DNA of 64,000 nucleotides from an uncultured bacterium (GCA_902776035.1 CACYOO010000004.1:1-64000); one strand, 5' to 3'. Shown: positions 22,998-31,996, counted from the stretch's first letter. Notes: generated by a model from the sequence alone, not told the origin. Numbers and translations are program-made.

Positions 22998-24635
22998 TTA
23001 TGATAATTCTTCAATAACCTTATCTCGATATTCATGCAATTCTTTTAAACTTGAATATTGGTGAGTTAGGTTTACTCGTTTTGGTTTATCGATTGAGCAA
23101 TCTAATTCTTTATGATTTTTTAAGTAATCAATAAAAATATCTTGTTCTTTTGCTAAAGATTGAGCATTATCTTTGTATTTACTAAATATATCTTTAACTA
23201 AATCGTGAGAGAATAAATATGAATTAACTGCAACACGTATTGTATTATTTTCATCAGGGTTTTCTACGTCAATATTTCTATTACCTATTTGCATATTTAT
23301 TAATGCATTCTCTTTTCCTGATTTTGCAAATTCAACATCGTTATGTATAGAATAATTCATTCCTGAACATCTTAATACCTGTGGATCTTTACGAGATTTT
23401 AAGAGAGAACCTGTCATATTATTTACAACATTAACAAAATCCTTTTCTGTCATATCTATTATTTTTATTTCATTATTGAATGGTAACATTCTATATTTTA
23501 TGTCATAATTTGTTATTTCGCTTCCTGCTCCGCCTCTTATGCCTGCGGCTTGGAATAACGAAACATCTGCTTTTTTACCGCTCTTATCTGCATAGTCAAG
23601 AATTGCATCTGCAAAATAATTGGCAATAGGATTTTCTAAATATCTTTCTTCATAGGAATTTTTAGGATTATAAGGGTTTTTAACTTTTGCTAATACTTCT
23701 TTTTTCCCTAAAATATTATTCATTAATTTACTTACATAGCTTGAGTTATTAAAGTCGTCAAGTTTTACAACCTTATTTTGGATTTTTTCTGTATTAATAA
23801 CACCTTTTTCATCAAATACAACGTTTAAATAACCGGCATGTTCGTTAAGTCCTCCTGCTTGAGTAATTATGACCGGCTCATTTCTTTTTGAACTTAACAG
23901 GTTTAATCTGTGTGTTTTATCGGTTGTTTTTGTGTTAACTCCATCAATAAGAGTATGTGTATGACCGCCTACAATTATATCTATACCTTCTGTTTTTCTT
24001 GCTACTTCTAAATCACCCTTTTCACCATAGCCCAAGTGTGAACATAGTATAATTTTGTTTATTCCTTGTTCTTCTAATTTTTTTGCTTCAGTATTTATGG
24101 CTTTTATAGTTTTATCCATATCCATCGGCTTAATACTTTTTTCTGCTTTTCCGATGTATGAATCTATAGGAGAAGCTCCTATTACCGCAAATTTGTGTCC
24201 GTTCTTCATAAACACTGCAGATTTAACAAGTTTTTTATTTTTAATACTCTCTTGTAACGGATTATTTTCAGTAATATTTAAATTTGAACTTACGGCTTTA
24301 AAATCAGCATCTTTAAGTGTTTCATTAAGTGTTTTTGAACCGGCTGAAAATTCGTGATTACCAAGTGCAAGTGCATCTAAATGTATAGCATTAAATACTT
24401 TTACAAGTAATTTACTTAATTTACTGTCAGAACTGAAAATACTATCTCCACCGGATAAGGTCATGTTAGCAATATTTTTATTAGCCGATTTAAATTCGTC
24501 ATGTGCTGTTTTGAATTTTCCAAGACGATAAATATCACCATGTGAATCGTTTGTATAAAAAATACCAAGCTCTGTTTCTTTATTTAGAGCTTTATTTTGT
24601 GGTTTAAAAGGATTTATTGTATTAATTGACGTCAT
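22998..24635 (-). CDS. 5'-nucleotidase / UDP-sugar hydrolase family protein without signal peptide
   Basis: A 545-residue member of the UshA/5'-nucleotidase family, expected to hydrolyse nucleotides or nucleotide sugars. The metallophosphatase domain has FYTNDSHGD, LSGGDSIFS, LALGNHEF, CSHLGYGEKG and VGGHTHT. The C-terminal substrate domain has QAAGIRGGAGSEITNYDIKY. Homologues are normally exported, but this one starts MTSINTINPFKPQNKALNKE with no hydrophobic segment. The start is ATG 24635; an in-frame GTG lies at 24644. It may act in the cytoplasm or leave by another route. Confidence 0.9.
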   Translation of the reverse strand: MTSINTINPFKPQNKALNKETELGIFYTNDSHGDIYRLGKFKTAHDEFKSANKNIANMTLSGGDSIFSSDSKLSKLLVKVFNAIHLDALALGNHEFSAGSKTLNETLKDADFKAVSSNLNITENNPLQESIKNKKLVKSAVFMKNGHKFAVIGASPIDSYIGKAEKSIKPMDMDKTIKAINTEAKKLEEQGINKIILCSHLGYGEKGDLEVARKTEGIDIIVGGHTHTLIDGVNTKTTDKTHRLNLLSSKRNEPVIITQAGGLNEHAGYLNVVFDEKGVINTEKIQNKVVKLDDFNNSSYVSKLMNNILGKKEVLAKVKNPYNPKNSYEERYLENPIANYFADAILDYADKSGKKADVSLFQAAGIRGGAGSEITNYDIKYRMLPFNNEIKIIDMTEKDFVNVVNNMTGSLLKSRKDPQVLRCSGMNYSIHNDVEFAKSGKENALINMQIGNRNIDVENPDENNTIRVAVNSYLFSHDLVKDIFSKYKDNAQSLAKEQDIFIDYLKNHKELDCSIDKPKRVNLTHQYSSLKELHEYRDKVIEELS

Positions 24636-24703
24636 TTTACACAAACTCTTAGCATGTATTTTAAGTTGCGTAAAAATAAAATTTGCGTTTTTAAGAAAAA
24701 TTG

Positions 24704-24735
24704 TTAACTTTATTTAATATAATTAATAAAGTTAA
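24704..24735 (-). terminator. Hairpin downstream of the FtsL-like gene
   Basis: Perfect 11-bp arms TTAACTTTATT (24704-24714) and AATAAAGTTAA (24725-24735) have a 10-nt loop. On the minus strand the hairpin is followed closely by a T-rich tract. It would end the rsmH-ftsL transcript. The high A/T content leaves an operator role possible. Confidence 0.5.
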
Positions 24736-24763
24736 TAACATGGCTTGCATAATAATAAAAAAA

Positions 24764-25225
24764 TTAGTATCCTACAGACCAATTAAAGATTTTTTTACTA
24801 TCAACTGTATTGTTGTTAACTGAAGTTGTAGAATTTACTTCAGGCACTTCTATTACTTGTTTTGCCTTAGTTAAAATATTGTTTTTTTGCATTGATGTAT
24901 CAACATTATTAAATGATTTCAATTTGTCCAATTTATTTTCTAAATCAGTATTTTCGTAATTATATATCATTGTTTCTTTGCTTAAATCATTTAATGTCAT
25001 TTCATTTGCACTTGCAAAATAATAACTTACGGTCGTAATAGCTATAAGAACTATTAACATAATGCAAAGGGTAAAGTTTAATTTTTTGATAGCCATGTTT
25101 TTTTCGATATCCTCCGGTTGGAAAAAACCCTCTATGACTGTAGATATTTCTTCCGGTTCGTCGAATTCATAGCTTTCAAGTTCATTAAATTCATTATAAT
25201 TTAAATGCAATACTTCTTGCTGCAA
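24764..25225 (-). CDS. FtsL-like septum protein
   Basis: A 153-residue bitopic protein with an acidic cytoplasmic N-terminus, one membrane helix at about 49-70 (NFTLCIMLIVLIAITTVSYY) and an extracytoplasmic coiled coil (LSKETMIYNYENTDLENKLD). Length, topology and position directly after rsmH match FtsL, the FtsQLB partner that activates septal peptidoglycan synthesis. FtsL is poorly conserved, so synteny and topology carry the call. The start is TTG 25225, supported by AGGAAG eight nt upstream; no ATG occurs before residue 44. ftsI does not follow, so the dcw cluster is split here. Confidence 0.6.
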   Translation of the reverse strand: MQQEVLHLNYNEFNELESYEFDEPEEISTVIEGFFQPEDIEKNMAIKKLNFTLCIMLIVLIAITTVSYYFASANEMTLNDLSKETMIYNYENTDLENKLDKLKSFNNVDTSMQKNNILTKAKQVIEVPEVNSTTSVNNNTVDSKKIFNWSVGY

Positions 25226-25268
25226 TTTTATTACTTCCTACCCTAGATTATAAATACGCATACCCGTC

Positions 25269-26204
25269 TTACTTTTTTATGAACTTTGCCACTCTGAGCT
25301 TCGCACTTCTGGAAGGCGGGTTTTCTTGTAATTCTCTTTCACTTGCCGTTATCGGTTTTTTGTTTATTATTTCTAATACAGGCGGCTCGCATGTGCATAT
25401 TAATTGTTCTTTTGGACAATGACATTTTGCCGAATAGTATTTGAAATGCTCTTTTACGATTTTGTCTTCAAGTGAATGAAAACTTATTACACTTATTATA
25501 GCACCATAATCTAATATGTCCAACACATCATTCAATGTATTTTTTATATTTCTTAACTCATCATTTACTTCAATTCTTATTGCCTGAAATACCCTCGTTG
25601 CAGGGTGTATATGCGATTTTATATTGGGTGTTGAATTAATTATTATATTTGCAAGCTCTAGGGTTGTATTTATTGTCTTTGAACGTCTTTCTGTAATAAT
25701 TGCGTGTGCTATTCTTTTAGAAAAATGTTCTTGTCCGTATTCGCTGAATACTCTTACTAATTCATCTTCTGGATATGTATTGATAACATCTTTTGCCGAA
25801 AAATCAGATTCTTGGCTAAATCGCATGTCTAATGGTGCATCAAATCTGAAAGAAAAACCTCTTTCACCTTTAGTAAGCTGATGGTAAGAAGCTCCAAGGT
25901 CAAAAAGAATACCTCCTGTGATTTTTTTTATTTCTAAATCTGCTAAAACTTTCTTAACATTTGTATAAGAATTTTTCACAATCGTTAAGTTTTTATAAGT
26001 TCTCAGTCTGTTTTTTGAAGTTTCTATAGCATCTTCATCAACATCAAAAGATATAAGTTTACCTGATGGTTGAATTTTTTGCAAAATACTCTCACTATGC
26101 CCCCCTCCACCAAGGGTTGCATCTACGTACACAAGACCGTCTTTGCAGTTTAATGCATCGACTGCTTCTTGTTTTAAAACTGTATAATGTTTGTAATCAT
26201 CCAT
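25269..26204 (-). CDS. rsmH: 16S rRNA (cytosine-1402-N4)-methyltransferase
   Basis: A 311-residue RsmH/MraW enzyme that methylates N4 of C1402 in 16S rRNA. It has the N-terminal HYTVLKQEAVDAL, the SAM loop YVDATLGGGGHSESIL, ILFDLGASYHQL, and the family segments GERGFSFRFDAPLDMR, HPATRVFQAIRIEVNDEL and ISFHSLEDKIVK. The C-terminal KPITASERELQENPPSRSAK is typical. mraZ, usual upstream, is not present. A 31-codon ORF takes its place. Confidence 0.97.
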   Translation of the reverse strand: MDDYKHYTVLKQEAVDALNCKDGLVYVDATLGGGGHSESILQKIQPSGKLISFDVDEDAIETSKNRLRTYKNLTIVKNSYTNVKKVLADLEIKKITGGILFDLGASYHQLTKGERGFSFRFDAPLDMRFSQESDFSAKDVINTYPEDELVRVFSEYGQEHFSKRIAHAIITERRSKTINTTLELANIIINSTPNIKSHIHPATRVFQAIRIEVNDELRNIKNTLNDVLDILDYGAIISVISFHSLEDKIVKEHFKYYSAKCHCPKEQLICTCEPPVLEIINKKPITASERELQENPPSRSAKLRVAKFIKK

Positions 26205-26228
26205 AAACGAATTTTATCACAAACACGT

Positions 26229-26324
26229 TTAGTGATTGTGGACCAATTCGTCCAGAACGCTTGGGATAATAATGAAAGCGGCATAGACAATAAATCCTGT
26301 TGATACTAGTGAAAGGGTAAACAT
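26229..26324 (-). CDS. 31-residue single-span membrane protein candidate upstream of rsmH
   Basis: ATG 26324 opens 31 codons ending TAA, starting MFTLSLVSTGFIVYAAFIII and ending with an acidic/His tail, DELVHNH. A GGAG ribosome-binding site lies five nt upstream of the ATG. Codons near the end are unusually GC-rich for this window (GCG TTC TGG region), which argues against chance AT-rich ORF. One helix of about 18 residues would span the membrane with a short C-terminal tail. The stop is 24 nt before the rsmH start, so it may be the first gene of the rsmH-ftsL operon. I recognise no family. Confidence 0.55.
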   Translation of the reverse strand: MFTLSLVSTGFIVYAAFIIIPSVLDELVHNH

Positions 26325-26413
26325 ATTTGCTCCGTTAATTTTTGAAACACAATATATATATTCCACATGTACAGTTTTTTAAAACTAATTCTTTTGAGTT
26401 ATAATTATAAATT

Positions 26414-26719
26414 ATGAATGATAGATTTAAAATTTTATTTGAAAATTTATGTTGTTCAATTTGTAAATCTGATTTTAATGAAAAATCAATTAAGGTTTTA
26501 CGAGAAGAAAAAAATATATTTGTAGTTGATTTATTTTGTCAAAATTGTGGCAAAGAGTTTGGAGTAGCTTTTATCGGTTTGTCTGATGAAAGTAAAAACA
26601 AATACGATACTCAATTATACATATATGATGGTTTACCTCCTATTACAAAAGATGATGTTTTAGATACACATGATTTTTTAAAGGATTTAGATGAGCATTG
26701 GATGAAGTATTTACCTTGA
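26414..26719 (+). CDS. Small zinc-ribbon-like protein
   Basis: A 101-residue protein with two CxxC knuckles, CCSICKSDF and FCQNCGKEF, spaced about 30 residues and separated by beta-strand-like sequence (KSIKVLREEKNIFVVDL). This is a zinc-ribbon layout. The acidic C-terminal tail has DVLDTHDFLKDLDEHW. I know no exact family. It is a single gene upstream of the aminotransferase operon. Confidence 0.7.
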   Translation: MNDRFKILFENLCCSICKSDFNEKSIKVLREEKNIFVVDLFCQNCGKEFGVAFIGLSDESKNKYDTQLYIYDGLPPITKDDVLDTHDFLKDLDEHWMKYLP

Positions 26720-26806
26720 TAGTAAATATGCAGGAAAATAAAAAATGTATATAAAAATATAGTTTATTATTAAAAATATGATATATTTTTTTTTTTGTGA
26801 TATTGT

Positions 26807-28276
26807 ATGTATATTGATGATTTTATTACAGGTGTAGAAATGGCGATATTAGAAAAAGATATAAAATGTAAGTTAAAAAATTTTCATTCACAAGTAAATA
26901 ATGAGAAGATAAATATGACAGATAATGAATTGTTAGATATTGATAAAGAATACTGTACATACGGAGATAAGGTACATTCAGTACCTGTACCTAAAATTTT
27001 TAGAGATTGTAACGGTGTGTACATGTATGATTCAGAGAATATACCATATTTGGATTTGGAAATGTGGTTTGCATCTTGTAATTTGGGATACAAAAATGCA
27101 AGAATAAGAAATGCTGTTGTAGACCAAATTGATACATTACCGCAAATTTCTTCACATTTTCAATATGATTATAAAATATTACTTTCAGAAAAAATTGCAA
27201 AAGCAAATATAAAAAGATTTGGAGAAAAGGGTAGAGTTCATTTTAATGTTGGCGGTTCTCAAGTTATTGAAGATGCACTTAAATTAGTAAGAAATTATAC
27301 CCATAAAAATAGAGTATTTTCATTTTTTGGCGGATTTCACGGACGTACATTAGGTGCAAGCTGTTTAACAGCCGGCTATAGATATAGAAAATCTTTTGGA
27401 CATTTTTCGGATGAAGCTCATTTTGTTCCATATCCATATTGTTACAGATGTCCTTATGGAAAACATTGCGACTCTTGTAATTACTATTGTGTTCAGCAAT
27501 TAAGACGTGAATTTGAGGATAATTGTTCGGGCTTATATGATAAATCTTCCAATGATTGTGCATTGGGGGCATTTTTCGTTGAACCTATACAGGGTTCAGG
27601 CGGATATATTGTTCCACCTAAAGGTTATTTCAAAGAATTGAAAAAAGTTTTGGATGACTTTGGAGTTTTATTTGTTGATGATGAAATTCAAATGGGTTTC
27701 TATAGAACAGGAAAATTATGGGCAATAGAACATTATGATGTTAAACCGGATATTATTACCTTTGGAAAATCATTGACAAACGGTTTAAATCCTCTAGGTG
27801 GTATGTGGGCAAAAGAAGAATTAATAAATCCTGAGGTTTGGCCTAGTGGAAGTACGCATTCTACATTCTGTAACAATCCTATAGGTATGAGAGCCGGTTA
27901 CGAAGTTATGAAAGTTTTTGAAGAAGCTGATTTTGAAAAAGAAGTTAATAATAAGGGTAAATATTTCTTGGACGGTTTAAAATCTTTAGAAAAGAAACAT
28001 AAACGTATAGGTACAGTTGATGGTTTAGGATTAGCATTAAGAATTGAATGTGTTACTGATGATGGGTATACACCTGATCCAAAATTATTAAATGATATTT
28101 TAGAAGAAGGTTTAAAAGGTAATTTAAGTTATAACGGCAAAAAATGCGGTATTATATTGAATAAAGGAAGTCATTATAATAATTCTATTACATTGGTGCC
28201 TGCTGTTACTATTTCATACGATGAAATTGATATGGCTATTTCTCTTATTGATCAATTGTTTACGAGGTTGTCATAG
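26807..28276 (+). CDS. Class III PLP-dependent aminotransferase
   Basis: A 489-residue class III aminotransferase (acetylornithine/4-aminobutyrate/ornithine type). The cofactor region has FNVGGSQVIEDALKLVRNYT, FSFFGGFHGRTLGAS, VDDEIQMGFYRTG and the PLP lysine in ITFGKSLTNGLNPLGG. A Cys-rich insertion YPYCYRCPYGKHCDSC after residue about 205 is notable. ATG 26807 is used, but ATG 26840 (MAILEKDIK) is possible as neither has a clear Shine-Dalgarno. The substrate cannot be assigned. It overlaps the next gene by one nucleotide. Confidence 0.9.
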   Translation: MYIDDFITGVEMAILEKDIKCKLKNFHSQVNNEKINMTDNELLDIDKEYCTYGDKVHSVPVPKIFRDCNGVYMYDSENIPYLDLEMWFASCNLGYKNARIRNAVVDQIDTLPQISSHFQYDYKILLSEKIAKANIKRFGEKGRVHFNVGGSQVIEDALKLVRNYTHKNRVFSFFGGFHGRTLGASCLTAGYRYRKSFGHFSDEAHFVPYPYCYRCPYGKHCDSCNYYCVQQLRREFEDNCSGLYDKSSNDCALGAFFVEPIQGSGGYIVPPKGYFKELKKVLDDFGVLFVDDEIQMGFYRTGKLWAIEHYDVKPDIITFGKSLTNGLNPLGGMWAKEELINPEVWPSGSTHSTFCNNPIGMRAGYEVMKVFEEADFEKEVNNKGKYFLDGLKSLEKKHKRIGTVDGLGLALRIECVTDDGYTPDPKLLNDILEEGLKGNLSYNGKKCGIILNKGSHYNNSITLVPAVTISYDEIDMAISLIDQLFTRLS

Positions 28277-29112
28277 TGCCTAACGGTATTGACTTTGAAT
28301 TGTTACATACTGAGGAAGAATATAATACAAAAAAAGATGCCATATTATTGTTTCACGGACTTACAGGAAGTCCGTTTGAAATGAAAAAATATGGCGAGTT
28401 TTTGTTTAAAAATGGGTATGATGTATTTTGCTATTCTTTTCCCGGACATGGTGAAAGAATAGATGAAATTGAATCTGTAACATGGAAAGATTGGTGTGAA
28501 TTTGCTCAGAATAAATATTCAATATTAAGAAAAAATTATAATCATTTTTTTGTTTCAGGTTTGTGTCTTGGAGCTGCTATGGCGATTTATCTTGCTGAAA
28601 ATAATGATGATTTGAGTGGTGTAATGGCTCTTTCTACTACTTTATTTTTGGATGGTTTCTGTATACCTTGGACTATTGTACTTTTACCTTTTGTTTTACG
28701 TACAATTATAAGATTTTATTATACATTTCCTGAAGATAAATCTTTTGGTGTAAAAAATGAACGTACAAGAAAAGGGCTTGCAAAAGTAACGGCTAAAGCT
28801 AATATTGGTATGGATAATTATCCGTTAAATTGTGTATACGGACTTTTGAGATTATCAAAAAATGTTAGAAAAAATTTGTCAAAAGTTAATTGTCCGATTT
28901 TGTGTATTCATTCAAAATTTGATAATTTATCTAGTACAAAAAGTGCAAGTGTTGTAATGAATGGTGTTTCTTCAAAAATTAAGAAATATATTGAAATTCA
29001 AGACAGTTATCACATGATTTTATATGATAACGAAAAAGAATTTGTTATGAATTCTGTTAAAAAATTTGTGGAAGAAATTAATCCGAAAGAAAAAATTTTA
29101 GAGGCAGTATGA
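28276..29112 (+). CDS. Alpha/beta hydrolase with Cys nucleophile
   Basis: A 278-residue alpha/beta hydrolase of the carboxylesterase/lipase type. The oxyanion region is LLFHGLTGSPFEM. The nucleophile elbow reads GLCLGAA, so a Cys replaces the usual Ser as in dienelactone hydrolases. SKFDNLSS provides the Asp and DSYHMILYD the His. The start is GTG 28276, sharing its G with the upstream TAG; GAGG lies eight nt upstream. A hydrophobic lid-like stretch (IPWTIVLLPFVLRTIIRFYY) suggests a lipidic or acyl substrate. Confidence 0.8.
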   Translation: MPNGIDFELLHTEEEYNTKKDAILLFHGLTGSPFEMKKYGEFLFKNGYDVFCYSFPGHGERIDEIESVTWKDWCEFAQNKYSILRKNYNHFFVSGLCLGAAMAIYLAENNDDLSGVMALSTTLFLDGFCIPWTIVLLPFVLRTIIRFYYTFPEDKSFGVKNERTRKGLAKVTAKANIGMDNYPLNCVYGLLRLSKNVRKNLSKVNCPILCIHSKFDNLSSTKSASVVMNGVSSKIKKYIEIQDSYHMILYDNEKEFVMNSVKKFVEEINPKEKILEAV

Positions 29113-29444
29113 TTTTAAATATAACTATTTTATTTAATTTATTTGTTATATCTGTTTTCATACCGGGACTTTTTTTAAAATTTGAAAATCCGAACAGTAA
29201 AGCAGTTTATGGTTATACTATGGCATTTGGTATGCTTTTGTATATTATAACAATATTATTGTTTATTATTACAAATTATAAAAACAGTTATGTTTATGCA
29301 GTTTTAATTTTTTGTCTACTATCTCCTTTTATAATCGGAAAATTAGTAAGTTATAAAACTTTAAAAATTTATACTATATTTCAGATAATATGTTTTTTTG
29401 CCAGCTTTATTATTTTATTAATGTTACATCAAAATCTGATTTAA
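29109..29444 (+). CDS. Small four-helix membrane protein
   Basis: A 111-residue integral membrane protein, about four hydrophobic helices and very few charged residues. It overlaps the hydrolase stop by 4 nt (ATGA), so it is the third gene of the aminotransferase operon. I recognise no family. It may anchor or house the other two products, as inference. Confidence 0.7.
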   Translation: MILNITILFNLFVISVFIPGLFLKFENPNSKAVYGYTMAFGMLLYIITILLFIITNYKNSYVYAVLIFCLLSPFIIGKLVSYKTLKIYTIFQIICFFASFIILLMLHQNLI

Positions 29445-29456
29445 ATTTTTCAAATT

Positions 29457-30239
29457 TTATTCTTGTATTTTTATAAGATAAAGACAATTTGTATAGTTTT
29501 TTAAATAATTATCTTCGCCTGTCAGTGGATAACCTTTATATAAAACATATCCGTATTCTTCCAACATACTTGTAACAATTTCAATTTCATTATTTAATAA
29601 TTCAATAAATATAATCGGTTTATACTTTTCTATTGTTTTTCTTGCACCCTCTAAAACTTTCAATTCATGACCTTCAACATCAATTTTAATAAAATCTATG
29701 TTTTCTTCAATTCCTAAGCTGTCAACAGTTTTTACATCTATGTTACCTTTAATATTTTCATCAATTTGAGCTGCTCCCATAAATCTGATATTAAATGTTT
29801 TTATATCTGCACTTGTATTACAGTCAGATAATGCAATATTTAAGGGTTTTACAACATCTTCAAGGTGATTAATTTCAATATTCTTTTTTAAAATATTAAA
29901 AGTTTCTGTTATTGGTTCAAATGAATATATTTTTTTAGCATGTCTTTCAATTGCAAAATAAAGAGAATGATTTCCGATATTTGCACCAATATCAAGCATT
30001 ACTGGATTATCAGGAATAATAGGTGCAATGTCATCAAGAGTATCCTGTTCAAAATACTTTTGGTAATTACCTATGTACTGTTGTATTACATCAATAGGGT
30101 AATTAGGCAGGTAAAATAGAGTTTTGGATATTCTAAGTATGCTGTCGGGCATACTTAACTTGTACATTATTTGTGCATTTTGAAGTGTAATATTGTTTAA
30201 TTGCTGTAAAATAGTATCAACAGAATTATTGGTACTCAT
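29457..30239 (-). CDS. FkbM-family methyltransferase
   Basis: A 260-residue SAM-dependent methyltransferase of the FkbM family. It has VMLDIGANIGNHSLYFA (SAM loop), IYSFEPITETFNILKKNIEI, and IDFIKIDVEGHELKVLEGAR with IIFIELLN. Such enzymes commonly O-methylate sugars of surface polysaccharides. It is 17 nt downstream of a GT2-FkbM fusion gene on the same strand. It is convergent with the aminotransferase operon, with only 12 nt between the stop codons. Confidence 0.88.
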   Translation of the reverse strand: MSTNNSVDTILQQLNNITLQNAQIMYKLSMPDSILRISKTLFYLPNYPIDVIQQYIGNYQKYFEQDTLDDIAPIIPDNPVMLDIGANIGNHSLYFAIERHAKKIYSFEPITETFNILKKNIEINHLEDVVKPLNIALSDCNTSADIKTFNIRFMGAAQIDENIKGNIDVKTVDSLGIEENIDFIKIDVEGHELKVLEGARKTIEKYKPIIFIELLNNEIEIVTSMLEEYGYVLYKGYPLTGEDNYLKNYTNCLYLIKIQE

Positions 30240-30256
30240 ATTAAATTTCCTTATAT

Positions 30257-31996
30257 TTATATAAATTTAACAAACAAAGTGCAATCCATACCCCAAATTC
30301 TTCTTTCTAACCATTTTAATCTAAATGTCATTGGTAAATTCAAACTATTTAAGAATTTTGGAATTTGTAAACAATCATCTTCTATATGATATATTGGAAT
30401 TATAAGTTTCGGTTTTTGTTTAATAATAGTTTCTTTAGCTCCATACAAGGCAAAACGTTCTGCTCCTTCTATGTCTAACTTAATTAAACCCAAATTATTT
30501 ATTTTATATTTTTTTACTATTTCATCAATGGTTGACATATTTTCTGCATTTTGATTTGTAACGAATGTTTTTATTGGCACTACGTCATTGTAATTGTTTA
30601 GTTCAATATTTTTTTGCAGGTATTCATAATTTTTATCATCATACTCTATAGAATATACTTTTGATGCGGGATATTTCGTTTTAAAGAAAATTGTAGCATC
30701 ACCGATTGATGCACCACAATCAAATATAGATTGTGAATTTTCCGGCTCAAAATCTTTTAAAAAATATTCATTTAAAGCAAATGTGTGAGCATATTCATAA
30801 CATCCTAACAATATTTTATCATCAGTAGGTCTTTCTGTATAAATCGGAGTTGGTGATAACATATTTGCTTGTTTGTCAAATATGACAACAGGTAGCGGTG
30901 TATCAATTGAAGCTCTTGATTGATATAAATGATATGTTTTTTCAAAGATTTCATCTAAAATATATTTTTCTTCGGCTGAACACGAATTAAGATTTCCAAA
31001 ACGTTTAAACAGAAAGTTAACAAATGTTGTACGATCAATATCGATTAACTTTTTAAATAAGTATTTGTTTATTTCAGAGAATAATGGCTTGTACTTTTCA
31101 AGAAGAGCATCTATATCTTTGCTGTTTTGTTCTGTTCTGCAATCTTGTATCATTTTTGTTAGCGGATTTTCAGGAAGAATATTCATTCTTGATGTCATTG
31201 CTTCATAAGATTCTTCTTTATATAGTTCTTTATCTTCAAAAAGTTCCATCAGCTTTTCTTCAAGAGGTTGTGGAAACATAGTAGTTTTAATAGCTTTATC
31301 GAGTTCTTCATCCGATAATTTGTACAAATGTTCAAATAATTCTTTGTAGGCACGTTTTGATTCTTTAATACAAGTTTCAAATTCTAAAGTACTCTTTCCA
31401 AATAACCTGTAATTAACAAAGTTGCAATTAACTTGAGCATAAGGGATTTTATTTAAAATTAAAGTCATAAACCACTTATAATCTGCAATTATTTTGTAAC
31501 TTTCGTCAAATGGGAATTTTTCTAAAAGAGATTTTTTACACATAACAGTTTGATGACAAACCGGCATTTGTCTGAAAGTTTTATATATTTCAGGAATCCA
31601 AGGTCCTTTATAACCTGAATCAATCATTATGTTGCATTCTGAAAAACAGAAGTCGGCTTTACTATTTTCAAGGGTTTCTACACAGTTTGCTAAACCGTAC
31701 ATGTTATGATAAAAATCATCAGAATTTAAAAATATAATATACTTTCCTTTTGCTAGTTTAACTCCCTTGTTAAATGCTTCAAATATACCCTTATCCGGTT
31801 CAGAGATATACTTGAGATTACATTTTTCAAATAATTTAATACTGCCGTCTTTTGAGGCATTATCTATAATTAGATGTTCTACATTTGGATACTTTTGTTT
31901 TTTTACAGATTTAACTGCTTGCAGAAAGGAAGCTTTCCTGTCGTTTTTGATAATGTTGTCAGTTGCTGTAATAACGGTTACTAAAGGTTGTTTCAT
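30257..31996 (-). CDS. Glycosyltransferase family 2 fused to FkbM methyltransferase
   Basis: A 579-residue two-domain protein. Residues 1-230 are a GT2 domain (VTVITATDN, LIIDNASKDGSIKLFEKC, FLNSDDFYHN). A helical linker (about 230-380) follows. Residues about 390-560 form a second FkbM-type fold (IFDCGASIGDATIFFKT, VYSIEYDDKNYEYLQKNIEL, LGLIKLDIEGAERFALYG). The protein could both transfer and methylate a sugar on a surface glycan or glycoprotein. The downstream separate FkbM gene suggests two methylation steps. Confidence 0.85.
   Translation of the reverse strand: MKQPLVTVITATDNIIKNDRKASFLQAVKSVKKQKYPNVEHLIIDNASKDGSIKLFEKCNLKYISEPDKGIFEAFNKGVKLAKGKYIIFLNSDDFYHNMYGLANCVETLENSKADFCFSECNIMIDSGYKGPWIPEIYKTFRQMPVCHQTVMCKKSLLEKFPFDESYKIIADYKWFMTLILNKIPYAQVNCNFVNYRLFGKSTLEFETCIKESKRAYKELFEHLYKLSDEELDKAIKTTMFPQPLEEKLMELFEDKELYKEESYEAMTSRMNILPENPLTKMIQDCRTEQNSKDIDALLEKYKPLFSEINKYLFKKLIDIDRTTFVNFLFKRFGNLNSCSAEEKYILDEIFEKTYHLYQSRASIDTPLPVVIFDKQANMLSPTPIYTERPTDDKILLGCYEYAHTFALNEYFLKDFEPENSQSIFDCGASIGDATIFFKTKYPASKVYSIEYDDKNYEYLQKNIELNNYNDVVPIKTFVTNQNAENMSTIDEIVKKYKINNLGLIKLDIEGAERFALYGAKETIIKQKPKLIIPIYHIEDDCLQIPKFLNSLNLPMTFRLKWLERRIWGMDCTLFVKFI

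Noticed and set aside
27300-27600. His/Asn-rich minus-strand ORF over the aminotransferase gene
   Set aside because: It is antisense to a clear class III aminotransferase with intact motifs and has no start signals.
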